Positions 47,000-58,900 of a stretch of DNA of 64,000 nucleotides are shown piece after piece. The notes beneath the pieces were generated by a model, which worked only from the letters and a program-made list of their open reading frames with translations, was not told the DNA's origin and ran no database searches. The DNA lies in assembly GCA_963556145.1 (NCBI GenBank), contig OY744470.1, positions 434,001 through 498,000 on the forward strand. The letters run 5' to 3'. Position numbers and translations under genes: made by a program. The DNA comes from Hygrocybe punicea. Its lineage: Eukaryota > Basidiomycota > Agaricomycetes > Agaricales > Hygrophoraceae. Numbering within the stretch: the stretch's first letter is position 1; every line of letters starts with the position of its first letter.

Positions 47000-48350
47000 A
47001 CCTTATCGTCGAACTCAACTCTCTCAGGCTGGGACTACCCCGATGGGCAATGCTGGGTACATTTTTGCACCGCCCTCCGGTGAAAGGTGGTCAAAATGTC
47101 ATCTCAAAGATTGTCCACGACCACCACGACCACCCTGTTTCGGCCTCGTTCGCCTTCCTGGTCACTACCTTTTCCAACGGGTGGCAGGTACTTACCCGCA
47201 CAAATTGCTTACTGCTGTCCACACGCTTTCTCCCCTCTCGCTCCAACTGACACCTCCCCAGGCCGCCTTTGGACTCACTGACGATGGCCACGTTGCCTCC
47301 GGATCCTCCGCAACACCTACACCACCTTTGGACCCAGAAATGAGAATGCAGGGGTACGCCGTGGACCAATGACAACGAGGAAATAAGAACAACGTCCCCG
47401 CTGCCCCTTGGACCCAGCAGCGGCGAAACCGCCAACAACACCCACATTGCCCCTTGGACGTCAATAGCCACGGCCACATGGCTGAGCCAACGCTGCCGAC
47501 ACTAATATGGCCTCCCAATTACCTCGCGAGCTCAGGGACAATACGCCCGCGTCCAGGCGTTTGCGAAGGGAAGAGGCCGGGGAAGTGGCACTTCCATCCC
47601 CCGTCCTACAGATGCGATGATTTCACCTGCCCTCTACCGCTACCACTGCCAAGGATGAGGATCGTCCCACATCCAATGCCACCTTCGGGAACGACGCATC
47701 TAAGAGAGTGGGAATGGCAATGAGGTGTATGAACAACTTCGACATGCCAAAAATTACAAGGGACGTCGTCCACATGCCCACGGACAACGGAATCGCGTCC
47801 AGGGACCTCGAAGATGAGACGCCGGCATCCAAGCTAGACGCGATGTGTATCTAGAGAGGAGGGGAGAGAACGAGGTTGGGGAAGTGGTGCTCTCGCTCCC
47901 CGGCCCACAAGTGCGTCGATGTCACCCACGCTGCAACTCGCCTTGCCACTCGCGAAGATACGGGACAAGTCAAGAGGCCCAAACTTGGCCGCATACTCAG
48001 CCAACATTCACTGGCACCCTCACAAACCAGGCTTCCATTTTCTCTCCATCTGAATCCTCACGGGACCACCTGTTGAACGAGATTGACGGAATGCTGGTGC
48101 CTAGAGACACCCGTCAAAGGGGCCAAGCCACCATCCACCCCACCACCGAGCAGGGAGTGACCGAGTTGGTACTAAACGCGACATTGGACTAGCGGTCGCT
48201 TTCAGAGGACCTCCACGACCTCCCATGCACAAGTCCACTACTTGCTGCGTGGGCGGCCTTTGTACTGATGAAAGATTCATGTTTCTTAAGCAGAAGTTCT
48301 CATCGGTGTGGGCGCTATGGTTGAGCGCAAAAAAGTGGAAGACAATTTAA
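47000..48350. other. GC-rich stretch without a confident gene
   Basis: Several 80-130 codon frames on both strands, rich in Pro/Gly/Thr. None has a family signature or clean splicing. It may contain further gene wreckage: the segment near 48000-48190 ends in a plausible but unidentified frame. Confidence 0.3.
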
Positions 48351-48358
48351 CAATTCTA

Positions 48359-49552
48359 TTAGACTTCTGTCTTAAAATTGCTCGCTGAGAGAGAAGTAGA
48401 TGGCTCAAGCGAGATATTGACAGCACCATGTTGCTCCCCAGCAACTTTCCCCTGTGTAGCAAATTTGATTGTGGTCACGCTAAATATCGTGGTATCGATA
48501 GCTTTTCCCAATCCAACACGGAGAAGGATGACGGTTGGCGCGATACCCTGCCAAGCTCAACGGTCATGAATGAATTCGCAAGGAGAGAAAAAGTGCACGA
48601 ACGTAAACTTGTGCGGCCGTGGAGAACAAAATATTTTGTGCGGATTGACCAGTCAAGACTAAGATTGAAAGAATGAGCTGAGTGGCGGTGACCAATGCTC
48701 CGGATTCAAAGACCACCGCAATAGCGTTGGAAATCTCATCCGAAAGGCGGTATTGGACTGATCGGCGAGAGATGTACCAGATGCGACCGACGATCAGACC
48801 CGTCAGCAGAATATTGGTACCAATGGGCATTCCAGTCGCAAGACGGACCAAAAGCCCTATAGTTTGGCCTTGGCCATCGCCATCGGTGGGTAAGACATTG
48901 GGGAATTTAAGGATTAGAACAAGGGCAGAGATAGCACACGCTAAGGGAAGATTGAGCAATGACGTGACGACCTGAATTACGATGTGCGACATACACAACG
49001 AAGTGAATGACAAAAGGAGAGGGAGTAAAATGACGCTAAAGCGGTTATTCCAGACAAACCAACAGCGATATATCTACAAGCGGCCATGAATATTGTGGAC
49101 ACCAAAAAATATATGATGTATCTTACCAGTATCGATTGGCCAAGCCAGTCAATAATGAAATTCAACATATCAGCGCCGACAAGCATGTGGTCTTCGTCGC
49201 CAATCGCAAAGTGTTTCACCATCTGCAAGATAAAACTTTATTAATAAAACGATATTGATCGAAGTCAAAACGAGGGACCCTACCAAGCCTCGGTAAACAT
49301 TAGTGAAAACTACTGCATAGTGCGTAGTGCAAAGCATGAAGAGGGCTATCATCGCCGCAACAAGAATCTTGTTGCACTTTTTATATCTAAATAAGATCCT
49401 GACTGTGGTGAAAAACAGCAAACAATAACTGCCTGTGAGGTACACGTTTAGTTGTGACGGGCAGGACAGGAGCGGGAGCGAGAGCGCTAACCCCACAACA
49501 TAGCCTCCACGGCGAAGGCTACGAAGTACGCTTGGTCATCGTTGAATGCCAT
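48359..49552 (-). CDS. Seven-transmembrane protein, agaricomycete-expanded family
   Basis: Five or more exons join in phase from ATG 49552 (MAFNDDQAYFVAFAVEAMLW). They continue via 'CLLFFTTVRILFRYKKCN', 'LVAAMIALFMLCTTHYAVVF', 'LNFIIDWLGQSILIYRCWFV', 'VTSLLNLPLACAISALVLIL', 'GTNILLTGLIVGRIWYISRR', 'FESGALVTATQLILSILV' and 'GIAPTVILLRVGLGKA' to TAA 48359-48361. Seven hydrophobic segments are visible. The signature 'D(W)xGQxxLIYRCWxVW' and the cytosolic RIW helix are typical of a multicopy, unnamed membrane protein family that I know from Agaricomycetes; function unknown. All introns are short GT-AG and I see no frame damage, unlike the neighbouring gene relics. Confidence 0.75.
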
Positions 49553-49559
49553 GGTATCG

Positions 49560-50158
49560 CTGGGAGGAGTCCTTCTCGCGGGACTTTCAGGTTTATATGC
49601 ATCACGAGCTTTAGGTAAAGGATGTTCAGCTTGGCGACAAAAAAGGTACCCGTGATAACGCACTGGTTTCGCTAATTCAGTACTATTCAGTCGTGAAAAG
49701 TTCTGGCGTAAAAAAAAAACGTTATCGGAGACGACGGCCATGAAAACAATTCTAAGAAAAACCTCGCGTGCGCCACATTGGAGCCGCCGGGTTTGCGCCA
49801 TTCCGCACCATTTTATTTTATGCCATGCAACAATGCACAAAAGGTGCTGTTGTTACAACAGGCAGCATCAAATTTGCTCCTTCAGCTCAACGTAGCGCAT
49901 CCATCGTGCAGTGACGGCTGAAGGAAAAAATGTGTGGCCATATGTGGGACCCACATCGCAGGGACGAAGATAAGAAGACTGATTGCAGGGTCACTGGCAG
50001 TTTCATTGTCCGTCATTCTAACCACAACGGGGCGGCTCAGGCTATGGTGCGCTCACCTCTACTTTTTACAACCAAAACCACTCATGTATTTCTCCTTAGT
50101 TTTCTTGTTCCTTTGGCAAAATATTAGTGCTTGTTTCAACAATAGCAGGACTGCTAAG
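49560..50158. other. No gene supported
   Basis: Upstream region of the membrane-protein gene. Short frames only. Confidence 0.35.
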
Positions 50159-50160
50159 TA

Positions 50161-50935
50161 TGACGCTCCACGTGCACTTTTATTATTTGCGCGATAGAGG
50201 CTGCGCGATCGCGCGAATTGGAACTGCGCGGTTTCACAAAGTACACGGACTTTGTTTTTTTGGCATTGCTGTGCGTCTGTGGGGCCATTTGGGGTGAATA
50301 GTACATTTAATTTATTTCTACCTGTATACTTAGAGTGTTTTAGTCAACTATTAGCTATATTTCAGCAAGCTTTGTGGGCACAAAGCAGCCTCGGTGAGCA
50401 TGACCGCTAATTTTGGATTTCCTATTTTGGGCAAGCTTCGTGATGTAGAGATTTGATTGCACGATCCGATCATTGGCCAGGCCATCACGATGACAACTCA
50501 TATCAGATTTGATATCACATGATTGTTGCAACCAAAACAGGCAGCTTGTTGATTTCTCGCTCGGAGTTAGAGTCTGCTTCGTATTGCACAAAGCTTGCTG
50601 GAATATAGCTAATAGTTGACTAAAACACTCTAAGTATACAGGTAGAAATAAATTAAATGTATTATTCTCCCCAAATGGCCCCACAGACGCACAGAAATGC
50701 CAAAAAAAGAAAGTCTGTGTACCTTGTGAAACCGCGCGGTTCCAATTCGCGCGATCGCGCAGCCTCTATCGCGCAAATAATAAAAGTGCACGTGGAACGT
50801 CATACAAATGGCCCCACAGACGCACAGCAATGCCAAAAAAACAAAGTCCGTGTACTTTGTGAAACCGCGCAGTTCCAATTCGCGCGATCGCGCAGCCTCT
50901 ATCGCGCAAATAATAAAAGTGCACGTGGAGCGTCA
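50161..50935. mobile_element. TA-flanked inverted-repeat element with duplicated right end
   Basis: The left arm (50161-50370) and right arm (about 50580-50935) are inverted copies. The ends TGACGCTCCACGTGCAC / GTGCACGTGGAGCGTCA are flanked by TA on both sides. The right arm carries the terminal ~130-bp block twice in tandem (about 50675-50805 and 50806-50935). Each block contains the palindrome CGCGCGATCGCGCG or a close variant. Inner arms match at 'cagcaagctttgtg' / 'cacaaagcttgctg'. Non-coding. Confidence 0.7.
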
Positions 50936-50941
50936 TAATAC

Positions 50942-50971
50942 GAAGGGTTTTCCTCATCGGGAAAACCCTTC
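50942..50971. repeat. 30-bp hairpin, copy 1
   Basis: Arms GAAGGGTTTTCC and GGAAAACCCTTC separated by TCATCG. The same hairpin is at 61584-61613 with the spacer reversed (CGATGA). Confidence 0.85.
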
Positions 50972-51005
50972 AGTTGCGCAACGCGATACACGTGACGTGT
51001 TAGCT

Positions 51006-54000
51006 ATGAATGCCCAGTCTAATCAACGAAAGCGCGCAACACCACACATCGGATCTGAATTGACCGAATCTCCCGCCACTCGCCGCAAACTTGACATGGC
51101 TCTCGAAACTGTACCCAACGACGTCGATGATGCCACTCATGCTCGCATGGATGCTTTAATTCTTGAAACAGTCGATGAACAATATCATGCTATGTCTCTT
51201 CTCGCCACCATCGTATCGACCTCGGAGGGACTACTTGATCCAAAGTACGAGAGAACTCCGAGTGCGAAGTCCCTGTTGCGCAAACACTCCGATTTGGAGA
51301 CGTTGCTCAAAGTGGTTTGGAAGGAGAAAAAGTTCAAGGAGATCAGGAACTTGAGTGCGTAACCCTTTCCACCATCGGAGAATGGCCTGTGGATCTTGAC
51401 ACAGAGATCCTCCGCCCTCCACATCGGCGATCATCGTCTCCCCGTCGGCTTTCAAGGTTGTTAAATGCTGAGGTTCACCGTAAGTGATCGCTCGCGTTCA
51501 TGAGAAGTAACGGTGGTTAATGATATATTAAGAGCAAGGTAGCTATATTGTCTATTTTCTGGATTATTTGCGTTAACAAGGAGCTAGCGGTCTCAAACGC
51601 TTGGAACCAACATTACGCTGGGTCATATCATCGTCTCCTGCTGGACAACATCAATCGTATGTCGCGTGAGAAGCCTTATTCGAACTCTGTAGCCATTCTT
51701 CAAAGTTCGGGCTCAGGTAAATCGCGGATGGTCCATGAGCAATCAAACTTGGTGTTCACCATCCCTTTCAATCTTCGTGCCCACGCCGAGAACCAAGGTC
51801 ACTATTTGTTCCAATTTATAAGCTGCATATTCTTACGTGCAGAAATTAGATATGGCATATCCTCCTCCAGACAATGAAATCCGCAATTATCTCGACTGGC
51901 AGGCGGCCGACCTTTGCGAAGCCAAAACTCGCTATCTTCATCTCCTTGGGCACCTATTCAAAGTGGTTTCAGATGAGCTGGCCGTGCTGTATTCAAAAAA
52001 GCAGCCCTCATACGTGGCGCTTGCAGAGACATGGCGGGAGCACCTCGAGCAAGGTCAAAATCGCAGCAAGATGTATGGCACAGCTGTCAAAAGCTGCGGT
52101 GCCGACGACTTGGTATGTATTTTATCTACGAATTGCATTTATCACTCCATGATTCCGTCAGATTACGTTGCAAAAGAAACACCCAGTGCCGGCGGGAATC
52201 GTCGATCCTCCCTCAGTATACGCTGTATCAGAGGCGGCGAAAGACGAACTCGCCCGATTGCTTCGAACCATTGATAGTTCCTGCGAATCCATGAAGGACT
52301 TGAAGAACGATCACGTCAAGGTGATGCTCTACTTTGATGAGGCTCATGTTCTTGCGGAGAAGACTGTTCCGCATGACCGTGACGGGAAGGACATGTATGA
52401 TGCCCTATGCTCGTGCTTCAATGCTTTCCTGTCTTTGCCCATATTCGTCATTTATCTCTCAACAAGCTCCAATATTAGTCAATTGGCTCCCCAGGGTTCG
52501 CTGGCTAGATCCGCTCGGGCGCGCGAAAATGCAGATGCGCTGCAGGCGCCTATCACAGAAACCCCTTTCGATTGTTCTCCTGCACTGTCTATCAAACCTG
52601 GTGTGTTCAAGATGGAAGATTTGTCCCAAATTGAATTCATGGCTCAGTTTGGTCGTCCAATGTGAGTTTACGTGATGTATATTAGGACGTTCTTCACGCT
52701 CTCGGACCTTACAGGTTCTGGACGCTCCTTGCTGGAGCCGCCAATCATAAAAGCGAAATCCTCCCTACGATTATCGACCTTGCCCGCGCCAAGTTGATAT
52801 GCCACCACAAGATTTCGGTAAAGCACACCGAACTCCAACCTGTCGCATCGACGGCTGTGTTGGATGTCCTGTTAAACCTCGATTTCGAACCTCGACGTGA
52901 AGCAGCACGCCGTCGCGAAGTTCAACTTGTCTCGACCTACATGCGGACTGCGTTTTCCATCCCGCAAGACCGCGAATACTTTCGCTCTGGTTATCCATCC
53001 GAGCCCATACTTGCAGAGGCTGCGGCTCGCCAGATGGATGAGTTTCAAACGTTATCCCCCGACACCAATGTAATGGCAAACATTCTCAGGGCCGATTTTA
53101 GCAGCGGGATATTAGATCAAGGAATGCGAGGGGAAGTCGTCTTTCGCCAGCTTATTTCGGAGGCATATAGGCGTGCAATACGAAAGGATCACCCCGACGA
53201 TTCCACACCCATCTTCAGCAAAGGTTGCAAGCTGACGACCTTTATAAAGGAGCTTTTCTCCAAAGACTACGCGGATCAAATTCTGAATAGTGTCCCAGAT
53301 AATGTCAAAAGCATGACCACGTTTGCTGAAGCGTTTGACGATGCCGTAGTCCGTTTCACTCATTTCGGGAAGATGGCAGACGACACCGCGACGACTTCAT
53401 ATGCGATGTTTGCTGCATTTGTCCGGTGTATGGGGATCATTTGCTGGTCCTCACAAGACATTGTCGACGTTATACTGCCTGTGCTCCTGCGTCGTGGAGA
53501 CCTTCTTCAAGAGTCTTCCATGACGGGCTTATTAATCCAAATCAAGAGGCGGAAAGCGAAAGGATCCGTTGCGAAGTACGAAATTAATCAAAAAGCACTT
53601 ACGTTTTTCCCTACCCCAATGGTGGGCCAGGCAGATGAGCGTCCTTACATCACACTGGTTGCTGAAGTGGGAGTGCAGCTCCCGACGTCCCGAAATGCAG
53701 TCACAGAAGTGAAAGTTCGAGACAGGCTTAACAAATCCATTCTAGATCCGAGAACAACACAAAAACCGACTACTGGCAAGGCGTCGACTGCTGACAAGCC
53801 ATCGACAATTTCAAGTCCAGCAACGCCCTCGAAACTCAAAATACCACGGCAACCTGACAGAGTGGCACATCCGAGAGATACACATCCTCGTTACAGTATC
53901 TATGCTTATGGCTGCTCCGATACAGTGTACAATGTCATCAACCCGCGCGATAGGCCTCTCTACAAATTCCTCCTCGGAAATCGCGACGTTCTTCATGAGC

Positions 54001-54347
54001 ACCCTCGGCAGGATCCACATTCATTACGCGCAGTGCGTAAGATGAAGCCATTCTGGAGTGCCGGCGTCGAGTGCTATGACTGGATTGAAGAGCCATTTCT
54101 TCAAAAGTATCAGGGTTGGCATGACGATGATGGAGGACTATTTGTTGGGGAGTATGAAGATTGTGATGACAATCCAAACTCTTTCTCTCTACGGCAAGGT
54201 GAGTTTGTGTTACTACGATGTGGACAATACCTGAATAGACGTGAAACTCTTGTCATTCAGGCAATAAGATACATTGGAGGTAGGCCAAGAAACATCACGT
54301 CGTCGAGGAAGCAGAGGAAGATGGGGGTAACAGGGATCTTTCAGTGA
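51006..54347 (+). CDS. Crinkler-type P-loop NTPase with REase-like C-terminal region
   Basis: The first exon (ATG 51006) encodes about 118 charged, helical residues. Later exons carry a Walker A-like loop 'SSGSGKSRMVHE' (about 51710-51740) and a hydrophobic strand ending in Walker B 'VMLYFDEAHVL' (about 52322-52354). The large last exon (to TGA 54347) contains 'MRGEVVFRQLISEAY' (E near 53132), 'SQDIVDVILPVLL' (D near 53468) and 'GLLIQIKRRK' (QxK at 53538-53546). That E...D...QxK order resembles the restriction-endonuclease-like domains joined to P-loop NTPases in Crinkler/CR effector families described across fungi and oomycetes. A Ser/Thr/Pro-rich linker (53740-53860) precedes a conserved-looking C-terminus. 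No secretion signal is visible. Some early splice junctions do not resolve in phase by eye. In free-living fungi such proteins are proposed to act in self/non-self or anti-element conflict; the role here is inferred. Confidence 0.65.
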
Positions 54348-54349
54348 TG

Positions 54350-55200
54350 CCACTGGTGTGATCTTGTAGTTATGTTATGTTTCTGTAATATGATGGGTTG
54401 CATTCGCGTTGTGATGACAGAGGCCAGGCACTCCATGTTGGCAGAGCTGGCATGTTGTAGGAGAGTTCACCGTCAAAATTATTATATATGCTATAGGCTC
54501 AAAAATAGTGTAAGATTGGTTCAGACGATCTTACATGAACCAATCCATTCGGACTTTTCACTGGATGTTATTATTGGTATGCCATTGCACTTATCGTAGA
54601 CACACTTCTCCCAAAATGTTGATGGACGTGGGTGGTCGAAGTTGCGCTTCTCGAGTCCGCCCATCATATGACACGTAGTTAATACGGATAACTTGTGCCT
54701 GTAGATCCGGTCATTGATGAAGGGAAATGTATTCCTGCCCTCAGTTGAGAACCCATGTTCTGGATGAGTGGACCCATGCCAGAGTGTTCTTCCAAGGCAT
54801 AGAAGGCTGGTCCCATTGCCAGGCCAAGCTGCAAGTTGGCACCACCCAGTTTCCCGAGACAGTGGCCTCACCCGCCTCATAGTCAAGTATGTTGTTGACA
54901 AGCTAGTGGTGTTGAAAGAAAAGAGAGTAGATACAGTAAGGAAATAGAAATGATGGCCCCGTTTCCACCAAAACAAATAAAAAGCAGCAAGACCAAGGTT
55001 ACGACTGTACTCGTATGCGACGTCTCTCCACAGTTCTCCTTCCCCACATCCACCGAGGTCAACGGGGGAGCACCATTGGCAATAAGGCTAGCTGTCTTAA
55101 GGTATGTGCGGCGCATGTAAAAGAAGCAATTCTTATTGCGTAGCGCCGCGGGTGAGCGATTGACGTCAGTCGGGGAAGAAAAAGAAGGGTCGAGAAACAG
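54350..55200 (-). other. Unassigned minus-strand frame
   Basis: A 151-codon frame (54521-54976) includes 'SRETGWCQLAAWPGNGTSLL' and 'NTFPFINDRIYRHKLSVLTT', which read like real protein, but I do not recognise the family. Near 54509-54533 there is a small hairpin ('gtaagattggttcagacgatcttac'). Confidence 0.35.
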
Positions 55201-55202
55201 AC

Positions 55203-55920
55203 CAGCTGGATAATATTAGCTCGTTCCGTGGGTGGGAGCTGATTGGTCTGCTCTGGTGTCATCGATAACACCCGCACAATCACAAGCCTTTTGGTCATCG
55301 GGCACGGTAGCCAGTGCGTCTGGTATCAAGGCTCCAGGCTGGACAGGTAGATGAGGGGTTGTATTATGATTGCGATGGAGCAGCGTTTCCATGACCGAAA
55401 GCCACCGATGGGGGAGGTGTGTGCCCCAAACCTGGTGGGTCTTGAGGTCCGAAATTGAGCTGTGGATGGCCATTGGAATGTAGGTAGAGTGCTGCGGCAG
55501 GAGGGACAAGAGTGCGGTACTGTGCTTGCAAAGATGGAGGAAGGGACGACACCGGGAGAGGAAGATTGGTCGTAGACGGTTGAGCTTGTGTGCCATACGC
55601 AGCGACGGTTTTCTAGAATAGCAAGTCAATAAACTGGCAACCAAAAAAGCAAACTGCCACGAGCCAGGGCTGACATGAAGGACATCTACATTGACGGCGT
55701 TCATGTTGACCATGAGCGTTATTAGGGCATAGGCGATTTGGGGTTGAGAATTGAGGATGGTGCGCGCCGAGTCTGGCGTTGTTTTCTGGTAAGGTAAATT
55801 GGATACACCTGCGCCGGAGGGAATCTGATACTTACTTTGAGCTGGAGGAGTTCCAGCAACTGTTCCTCGGGCAGACTTGGGTTGGACATTTTCCAGGTCA
55901 CTGGCAAGGACAACCACGTG
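55203..55920 (-). pseudogene. CSTF2/RNA15 (mRNA 3'-end cleavage factor) 3' half, broken
   Basis: CstF-64/Rna15 binds the downstream element during polyadenylation. The minus strand shows the hinge region ('LPEEQLLELLQLK', intron, 'PDSARTILNSQPQIAYALIT', 'LMVNMNAVNVDVL'), a Pro/Gln-rich linker ('LPPSLQAQYRTLVPPAAALY'), and the C-terminal helix bundle ('PGALIPDALATVPDDQK', then 'VRVLSMTPEQTNQLPPTERA' and NIIQL). The last two pieces are one base out of frame at about 55290. The RRM-bearing first half is missing, as homology starts near 55920. Head to head with the SEC26 copy. Confidence 0.8.
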
Positions 55921-55961
55921 CCGCTTTGCGGGTTTTGCCTTCAATCGACTATGAGCTTGAG

Positions 55962-58900
55962 CGCCCTCAGAGTCATCTTGCTACACCCTTGTCGTCGAAT
56001 CCAATGCAGAGTTGCCAACCGCCCAGGAACTCAGAGCAGGATTGGAAAAGGGCTCCGACGAAGTCAAAATCGACACGTTGCGCAAGATTCTCGTCTTGAC
56101 CATCAACGGAAACCCACAAGTCAGCTTCCTCTACTTGCTATGCCGATCTCTAACATGATTGCTTTACGATTCAGCCTACGCTGTTGATGCCCATAATCCA
56201 GTATGTTATGCCGTCACGGAACAAAAAATTAAAAAAGTTGCTCCACTTTTATTGGGAAGTGTGCCCAAAGTATGACGAGAATGGGAAGCTCAAGCAAGAG
56301 ATGATCCTTGTTGTGTACGTATGATACATCGCTCTGTGTATAGAAAACGGGGCTGAAATCACCTGAAGCAATGCTATTCGGAACGACCTCGTGAGTCTCC
56401 ACGTTCATTGGTAGTTCTCGTGTTTTTGATTACCAGATCCTTCGCTAGCAACATCCTAATGAATATATTTGCGGAGCGACTCTCCTTTTTCTTCAAAAAA
56501 TTGCCAAAGACGCCGAACTCCTTGAACCACTCATCCCCACCTATCGATCCTGCTTGGAGCACCGCCACTCTTACGTCCGCAAAAACGCCGTATTTGCAGT
56601 CTATTCTATCTACCGCGAGTTTGAGCACCTCATCCCTGACGCACCAGAGCTCATGCAGACCTTCCTCGCTGCCGAGACTGATGCCACTTGCAAGCGCAAT
56701 GCCTTCGTGTTTCTTTCGCATTGCTCTCTGCCAAAAGCGGCGGAATGGATACTGGGCACGTATGATCACATAACGGGACTTGACGAGTTGTTGCGAATGA
56801 GTATAATAGAGGTTATCCGCATAGATAGTAAAAGTGACACCGCACACCGAGTGAGTTTTTGTTTCTCTGGAGTGCCTTATAACCCCAATTCCCGCGCCAG
56901 GCTCGCTATATACGGTGTATTTTTGATCTTCTCAACGCTTCGTCTGACGCAAAATCCAGCTGCCGTGAAAGGTCCGGCTTTATCTTCCCTGCATGGATCA
57001 ATGTTCTGGTTTACGAACCTCATACAGCTGCGGCCTCAACTTTTGTGAATCTTGTCATCAAAGAGTCGGACAACAATGTCAAGCTTATCGTCTTGGACCG
57101 TCTAGACACCTTGCGCTTGCAGCACGGGCATGTGCTTGATGGACTCACCATGGATGTCCTCCAAATCCTCTCCAGGTATATATTTATAAAGATAGTTTAC
57201 ACCCTACTCATGCCATCGTCTAGCAGTGCAGACATGGAGGTTCGACGGAAAGCCATCAGCATTGTCTTGAGCATGACTTCGAGTCGGAACGTTGAGGACG
57301 TTGTATTATTCCTGAAGAAACAACTGCAGAAGACGCAAGAACAGGACTATGAGAAGGTGGGTCGTGGTCAATGTTTGATCATGAATGGTTGATGATAACC
57401 TTGCCATGGCAGACTCCGGAGTATATACAGCTACTCATCCAGTCCATCCACGTTACTGCTATCAAAATTTTGAAGTTGCTGCGAGCGTGGTACACGCTCT
57501 TATGGATTTCTCAAGTAACCCATCAGCTCTCGATGTTGTCGCATTCGTTCGGTTCGTCCACCTTCATGGCTTTTTTTTTTTCAAAATTAGAAGGACGCGC
57601 AGATTGACACATCGCTTCTTTTCTCAGCGAAGTAGTAGAAAAATTCCCCCGCTTGCGGCAGACTACCTGCAAGAAATTGCTACAAACGCTTGGTGAAATC
57701 AAGTCAGGAAAAGTCTTCCGGGGTGTGCTGTGGATCCTGGGTGAGTATCTTGAAGGTGTCGCCAGCATCCAGGCCGGGATGCAGGAGATCAGGAAAGTTT
57801 TAGGCGAGATTCCGATTTTAGCATCGGAGCAACGGCTATTGGATGAGGCCGGGGGGGATAGCGAGGAGGCCAAGGAGAACGAGAAGAGTAAGACGGAGAG
57901 AGGAAGGCCAAAGGTATTGGCCGATGGCACATATGCTACGGAGACTGCATACACCAGTTCAACAACGGTAAAGTTGGAGGCCGTCAAAGCTGCTGCGAAG
58001 CCACCATTGAGAAGTAAGGTTTTTTGAAGCATGAGCGTCCGGGATATGTTTGGTTAATTGAATCTGTTTTGTAGCGCTTATCCTGGGTGGTGATTTCTTC
58101 ACCGGAACCGTTTTAGGTACAACTCTGACGAAACTTGTTATGCGGTTCGGTCAGCAGACGCAGGATCAGACATCGGCAAACATGCTACGTGCTGAAGTTC
58201 GTCCCAAGTCCCGCATAGGATATGCGAATCCTGACTAGCTTATAATTTGCAGGCGATGCTGATTATGACATCCGTCATTCCTGTTGGGCAGTCCAAGTTT
58301 GTCACGGTGCAGATTGACAGGACTCGAACGAATGAATTCTCAACTGCACACAGGCACCGAACGAGCTTGGGGACAGACCATCCGCCGAGGAAATCTTTTT
58401 GGAAGACACCAATTTTGGAAGACACCAAAGCTGCGTACTCGAAAATGCTCGGCACCCAGGAGGTTCGTGTCATTGTTCTGCTTCGTTCTTGGTTCCTGCC
58501 CTGAGTTTGGCCTTTTTCACAGAAAAGGGTGGCGAAGCAGAGAGTGCCAAGGCCGCCATTGTGCAAGTCGACGATCTATTAAATTTCAGGCAATTCTCGA
58601 AGAAAGCACCCGATAATACCATCGATGTACGTTGGTTTACTCAAACAGAAAGTGATCACAAATACAGATTAACTGGGTGGACAGTATGATGACGACGTCG
58701 GGCGGGCCACCGGTTTAGGGGAAGTACGCGAGGACTTCATTTCCAATCTCAGTCGAATTTCTCAGCTGACAGGTACATGCCATGACCTTTATGGGTCCAT
58801 CCTTGTTGCTCAATTTCTCGGGGTCAGGTTTCTCAGATCCCATTTATGTTGAAACATATGTCAAGATGCATGGTTTTGACATCATGCTAGGTTGGTGATA

